26,714 bases of DNA. Origin: CAYMWF01 sp964394085 [NCBI: uncultured Gemmatimonadota bacterium]. Lineage in GTDB: Bacteria; GCA-2686955; CAYMWF01. The position numbers and the translations under genes are program-made. Where the stretch lies: contig CAYMWF010000064.1 of assembly GCA_964394085.1 (NCBI GenBank), positions 1 to 26,714 of the forward strand. The letters run 5' to 3'. Of the stretch, positions 23,092 through 26,714 are shown one piece after another. Position 1 is the first letter of the stretch; each line of letters begins with the position of its first letter. The notes beneath the pieces are model-generated. The model ran no database searches. It saw nothing but the letters and a program-made list of their open reading frames with translations, and was not told the origin of the DNA.

Positions 23092-23595
23092 ATGAATATT
23101 TCCAGAGCCACCCTTGAAGATCTTGACGGTGTAATCACGCTTCTGCATCGCTGTATCGAAAACATGGAGTCGTGTGGGATCCACCAGTGGGATGATATCT
23201 ATCCCGGCGTCGAAACCTTTGAATCGGATATTGAGAAGAACAACCTGTATGTTACCAAATCCGACGGACGGCTTTGCGTCGCCGCGGCAATCGACGAGGA
23301 ACAGCCTCCCGAATACCGAACAATATCCTGGAAATTAACGGAAGGCCGAATCCTCGTGGTTCACCGGCTGTGCGTCGATCCGGATTTCCAGGGCAGGGGA
23401 TATGCCGGCTCAGCGATGCGGTTCATCGAAAACTATGCGCACCGGAACGGATACGCATCAATCCGCCTGGATGCTTTTACGAAAAACCCGGCGGCGGTAA
23501 GGCTCTACAGGGGCAGGGGATACCGCCTGGCGGGTACCGTTGATTTCAGAAAAGGGCCCTTCTACTGCTTTGAACTGGAGGTCAGGTTAACCTGA
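23092..23595 (+). CDS. GNAT-family N-acetyltransferase
   Basis: This 167-aa protein has the GCN5-related acetyltransferase fold. ISRATLEDLDGVITLLHRC is the N-terminal strand and helix. Motif A, VHRLCVDPDFQGRGYAGSAMRF, contains the Q-G-R-G-Y-A acetyl-CoA pyrophosphate loop, and NPAAVRLYRGRGYRLAGT is motif B. The substrate cannot be inferred. The ATG at 23092 is preferred, with CCGGAG six nt upstream and the fold starting at once; a GTG at 23059 that overlaps the previous stop as GTGA would add eleven residues. Close spacing on both sides (29 bp after the isomerase gene, 8 bp before the membrane protein gene) suggests one transcript. Confidence 0.92.
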   Translation: MNISRATLEDLDGVITLLHRCIENMESCGIHQWDDIYPGVETFESDIEKNNLYVTKSDGRLCVAAAIDEEQPPEYRTISWKLTEGRILVVHRLCVDPDFQGRGYAGSAMRFIENYAHRNGYASIRLDAFTKNPAAVRLYRGRGYRLAGTVDFRKGPFYCFELEVRLT

Positions 23596-23603
23596 AAAAT
23601 AAT

Positions 23604-24464
23604 ATGGCTTTACCAATCCTTCGTCCGGTCAGGTTGTGGATAGGCCTGACGCTCGTTGCAGCGGCCTGGATCGCAAACTGGACCCTGCCCGGCCTCCGGA
23701 CCCATATCCTCTTCTTCCCGCTCTGGGCGGGATATGCCATCGCGGTGGACGGCCTGGTCTTCCGGCGAACCGGCACGTCGCTCCTCGCGCGGAGCCGCCT
23801 GAAATTCCTGGGCCTCTTTCTCCTCTCGGCGCCGGCCTGGTGGCTCTTCGAGCTGATCAACTGGCGAACCCAGAACTGGTTCTACGACGGCAGGGAATAC
23901 TTCTCGAACCTCTATTACTTCATCCATGCATCGATCAATTTTTCCACCGTGATGCCCGCCGTATTCGGCACGGCCGAGCTCATAGCGTCGCTCTCCCCGG
24001 TGCGGCGGCTGGAGCGTTGGAAGCGCGTCGCCCCGACAGGCGGCACCCTCGCTATCTTCTTCGCCTCGGGATGGGCGATGCTGGCGCTCCTCCTCTGGCA
24101 GCCCGACTGCTTCTTCCCCTTCGTCTGGCTCTCCGTCTTCTTTATCCTCGAACCGATCAACGCACGCGTCGGCGGCCGCACCCTCCTCGACTACACGGCG
24201 CGCGGGGACTGGCGTCCGGTCGTCGCCCTGGCCGGGGGATGCCTCGTCTGCGGCTTTTTCTGGGAATTGTGGAACTTCTATTCTTATCCGAAATGGATCT
24301 ACCGGGTGCCCTACGTCGGCTTCTGCCATGTTTTCGAGATGCCGATCCTCGGCTACCTCGGCTACATCCCCTTCTCCCTCGAGCTCTTTACACTCTACCA
24401 CCTCGTCGTCCGTTTCCTCCGGGGAAGTAAGAGCGGGGATCGCTACATTCTCCCCCCTGAATAA
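23604..24464 (+). CDS. Six-helix integral membrane protein of unknown function
   Basis: This 286-aa protein sits in the cytoplasmic membrane. Hydrophobic segments are visible near residues 11-30, 36-52, 67-86, 110-128, 148-180 (possibly two) and 205-225, with further hydrophobic stretches near 245-272. Aromatic-rich connecting blocks (ELINWRTQNWFY, FFWELWNFYSYPKWIYRVPY) are its most distinctive feature: the paired W-E-L-x-N-W/F motifs suggest an internal duplication of three helices or a conserved pocket. I do not recognise an enzyme family with confidence; carotenoid-cyclase-like membrane proteins have a comparable layout, but no signature is clear. The ATG at 23604 follows the acetyltransferase stop by eight bp. 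The short C-terminal tail is polar. Confidence 0.82.
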   Translation: MALPILRPVRLWIGLTLVAAAWIANWTLPGLRTHILFFPLWAGYAIAVDGLVFRRTGTSLLARSRLKFLGLFLLSAPAWWLFELINWRTQNWFYDGREYFSNLYYFIHASINFSTVMPAVFGTAELIASLSPVRRLERWKRVAPTGGTLAIFFASGWAMLALLLWQPDCFFPFVWLSVFFILEPINARVGGRTLLDYTARGDWRPVVALAGGCLVCGFFWELWNFYSYPKWIYRVPYVGFCHVFEMPILGYLGYIPFSLELFTLYHLVVRFLRGSKSGDRYILPPE

Positions 24465-24635
24465 CTCCACCGGGATACCTGCTCTCAAATTCGGTGCATC
24501 CACACCGCCGCGGTCGCCTGTCTTTTCTCGATTCATCGAGCGATCGACCATACGAACTGACAAGTAACTCCGGCTGAGCAGGTTGCTCCATGTACAGGAC
24601 ATGCGAACTAAAAGATGTCATGGAAATGTTATGCA

Positions 24636-24644
24636 TGTTATAAT
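24636..24644 (+). promoter_or_regulatory. Extended -10 promoter of the beta-helix gene
   Basis: TGTTATAAT combines a TGn extension with a perfect TATAAT, about 54 bp before the ATG at 24698. There is no good -35 box at 16-18 nt, which extended -10 promoters can lack. Otherwise 24465-24697 shows no gene. Confidence 0.5.
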
Positions 24645-24697
24645 CCCAGTACGATCTAGAAGATTTGCGCCATATACACGATTGCAGGAGGAGTGAA

Positions 24698-26437
24698 ATG
24701 AGGTTCATGACCGTTCTATTCGCATTATCTGTAATTTTAACAATAACATTTGAAGAAAGTGATTGTGCTACCATCACGATACCGACTGACTTTCCTAGTA
24801 TTCAAGAAGGGCTATTCAACGCAACAGCGGGTGATACGGTATTCGTAATGAAAGGGACTTACTTTGAAAGAATAAATTTTCAGGGTGAAAACATCGTATT
24901 GCTCGGCGAGGCCCGCGAATCGACGGTAATAGACGGCCTGGGTCTGGGTATTGTTGTTACATTCGACAGAAATGAAGGAAACGACTGCGTTATTTCGGGA
25001 TTTACGATTCGGAACGGCGCAGGATGCATGTATGGAGGGGGAATTCAATGCTGGGATGGAGCAAGCCCGACGATTGAGAATAATGTCATTACAGAAAATT
25101 CTTGTACGTTCTGGGGCGGCGGCATTGAAATCAATGACTGCTCCGCAGTCATAAAAAACAACATTATATCAAACAACTACGCCGCCAATGAAGGCGGGGG
25201 AATATTCGTAAACGGTTCATACGGCAGGATATCAGGGAACAGCTTCATCAACAATAGCGCCGGCTATATCGGCGGGGCAATCAGATATCGCTCGTCTTCA
25301 GGAGTAATTGAGAACAATTTGATTGCATATAATCATACGGTTACCGGCGGTGGATATTTCGGGGGAAACTTCGGCGCTAATACAATAAGCAACAACACAT
25401 TTTACGCCAACAAAGCTAACAGCGGTTCAGCAATATTCGTAGCGGGCGACAAAATTGACATGGCCTTGTGGAACAATATCTATTCCGACAACCTCGACTC
25501 AGAGGCAGTAGTCACTCAACCAGGCCATCCTCAAACTCTCTATAATAGTTTGTTCTGGAATAATAAGGAGGGTGATTACCGGGATGCTATTTGCGGCGAA
25601 GGGAATATCTTTGATTGTGATCCGCGCTTTGCAGATGTTGCAGAAGACGACTTTCACTTACTGTGGGATAGCCCCTGTATTGATGCCGGCGACACGGAAC
25701 ATGCGCCGGAAATCGACTTCGAAGGTGATGAGCGGCCCCAGGGCGCGAGCTCGGATATCGGATATGACGAATTCGCGAACGGTGTTTTCGTATCGCCGGG
25801 TGAATTTTCCGTGACCATGCTTCAGGATTCCGTTCTGATATTCCTCGATACACTGACCATAATCAGCCCGCGCGGAGATACCCTGGCCTATACTCTCAGC
25901 AAGAATCAACCCTGGATCCATTTGTGGCCTCGATCGGGTTACCTTTATGGCGAAGATACCGCACTTTCGGGAGTCCTGCTTGACGGCAGGGGGCTGCCGG
26001 ATAGTACGTATTACGGCAAAATTGATGTTACGGTTGATGGGGATGAGTATCATGAGGATCTGGAAATACCGATTACCATGGTGATACTCGACCCTTATCA
26101 ATTCACAGTGGAGACGATTCCGGACACAACGCATTTCCAGCGAGGAGACACGGCCGGTTTTTTAGTCAAGGTTACAAACAATACTCGACATAACTACGTA
26201 TTGGATGCCTGGCTGTCACTGACGCTTCCTGACGGTAAACCGTATGAAGGTATTCCGATGGAAATTCCGGAACAAGTTTATCTGTCGCCGTACCATACAT
26301 ATGAAACCCATGTCTCAGTGCTGGTTTCCGAAAAAGCCCCGCTCGGCGGAGCATACGTGCTTGAGGTAAAAGTCGGAGATTTTCCGGACGCGATATGGGC
26401 AAGCGATGGATTCGAGTTCGATATAGTACTCGAATAG
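24698..26437 (+). CDS. Secreted right-handed parallel beta-helix protein with C-terminal BACON-like domain
   Basis: This 579-aa exported protein has a signal peptide (MRFMTVLFALSVILTITF, with cleavage probable after about residue 24). The next 330 residues form a right-handed beta-helix of the pectate-lyase / PbH1 type: TIPTDFPSIQEGLFNATAGDTV starts the helix, and rungs such as ISGFTIRNGAG, IENNVITENS, IKNNIISNNYA, ISGNSFINNSA, IENNLIAYN and ISNNTFYANKA follow at about 22-residue spacing. DSPCIDAGD and DIGYDEF end the domain. A beta sandwich (YTLSKNQPWIHLWPRSGYL) resembles BACON-type domains, and a last immunoglobulin-like domain follows. Such proteins bind or cleave polysaccharides outside the cell; I see no clear catalytic site. 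The ATG at 24698 has AGGAGGAG upstream; a TTG at 24665 is unlikely. Codon use is AT-richer than in the two operons, perhaps from transfer. Confidence 0.88.
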   Translation: MRFMTVLFALSVILTITFEESDCATITIPTDFPSIQEGLFNATAGDTVFVMKGTYFERINFQGENIVLLGEARESTVIDGLGLGIVVTFDRNEGNDCVISGFTIRNGAGCMYGGGIQCWDGASPTIENNVITENSCTFWGGGIEINDCSAVIKNNIISNNYAANEGGGIFVNGSYGRISGNSFINNSAGYIGGAIRYRSSSGVIENNLIAYNHTVTGGGYFGGNFGANTISNNTFYANKANSGSAIFVAGDKIDMALWNNIYSDNLDSEAVVTQPGHPQTLYNSLFWNNKEGDYRDAICGEGNIFDCDPRFADVAEDDFHLLWDSPCIDAGDTEHAPEIDFEGDERPQGASSDIGYDEFANGVFVSPGEFSVTMLQDSVLIFLDTLTIISPRGDTLAYTLSKNQPWIHLWPRSGYLYGEDTALSGVLLDGRGLPDSTYYGKIDVTVDGDEYHEDLEIPITMVILDPYQFTVETIPDTTHFQRGDTAGFLVKVTNNTRHNYVLDAWLSLTLPDGKPYEGIPMEIPEQVYLSPYHTYETHVSVLVSEKAPLGGAYVLEVKVGDFPDAIWASDGFEFDIVLE

Positions 26438-26714
26438 CAGCATCTGATCCGCAGAGCAGGAAATTCCATTTCTATTGATATTGCACCCGGATTTGTATCA
26501 GTCGGGTTGAGTTCCGGCAATTCGCTGAAAACCGCTTCCCAAGCAGGATGCGGGCAAACTGCGGCTGGAAAGACCTGATGAGTGCGGCGACCGAGGACGA
26601 TACCAGAGACTAGCCAAATGGCATGACCATTGCCTGTATGTTCATTGCAGATGCATTTCCTGAGGCTGAAAACGCTATTTGATGGACAAGTCTGGTAATT
26701 TGATCATTATAAGG
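26438..26714. other. Gene-free right end of the window
   Basis: No start codon with a ribosome-binding site, no tRNA-like fold and no clear terminator was found after the beta-helix gene. The sequence may be the upstream region of a gene beyond the window. Confidence 0.4.

Overview
The window looks like chromosome from a GC-rich, probably anaerobic bacterium. Signs of this are 2-hydroxyacyl-CoA dehydratase / benzoyl-CoA reductase-type subunits with their ATP-driven activator, a CooC-like P-loop protein, many CoA-ester enzymes, and a secreted beta-helix protein of the kind common in uncultured sediment lineages. I cannot name the phylum: Desulfobacterota or an FCB-related candidate lineage would fit, but this is weak inference.

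Region 1 (37-7958, minus strand) is an eight-gene operon headed by a TetR regulator with a clear promoter and a 10+1+10 palindromic operator. In transcription order it holds TetR, two HgdB/BcrB-like subunits, a BadF/BadG/HgdC-type activator, a GMC/FAO-type flavoprotein with a four-Cys motif, a protein with a C-terminal Cys cluster (perhaps CdhC/AcsB-related), an SCP2-like lipid-binding protein, and a CooC-like ATPase. Most junctions are 4-bp ATGA-type overlaps, so the genes are probably co-translated. The set suggests a low-potential radical dehydratase or reductase acting on a hydrophobic CoA thioester.

Region 2 (7959-11096) has a divergent promoter and a secreted SGNH/GDSL esterase-like protein, then about 1.15 kb without a convincing gene, filled with diverged short repeats and possible gene remnants.

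Region 3 (11097-21113, minus strand) is a second TetR-headed operon: TetR, PHP-domain protein, two adjacent acyl-CoA dehydrogenases, two thiolase-fold proteins that lack the thiolase catalytic residues, a 900-residue fusion of acyl-CoA ligase + SCP2 + SCP2 + DUF35, and a DUF35-MaoC fusion. This resembles the logic of steroid side-chain degradation (ligase, paired dehydrogenase, MaoC/DUF35 hydratase, Ltp2-type retro-aldolase), which needs no 3-hydroxyacyl-CoA dehydrogenase; none is present. It is the best candidate for an undescribed system here. SCP2-type domains in both operons suggest that both handle lipid-like substrates.

Region 4 (21114-26714, mainly plus strand) opens with an AT-rich intergenic region holding two copies of a REP-like palindrome and a promoter/operator. 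A small group of genes follows: an unknown 202-aa protein, a TIM-barrel sugar isomerase/epimerase-like protein, a GNAT acetyltransferase and a six-helix membrane protein. Then comes an AT-richer gene for a secreted right-handed beta-helix protein. No rRNA, tRNA, CRISPR array or intact transposase was seen.
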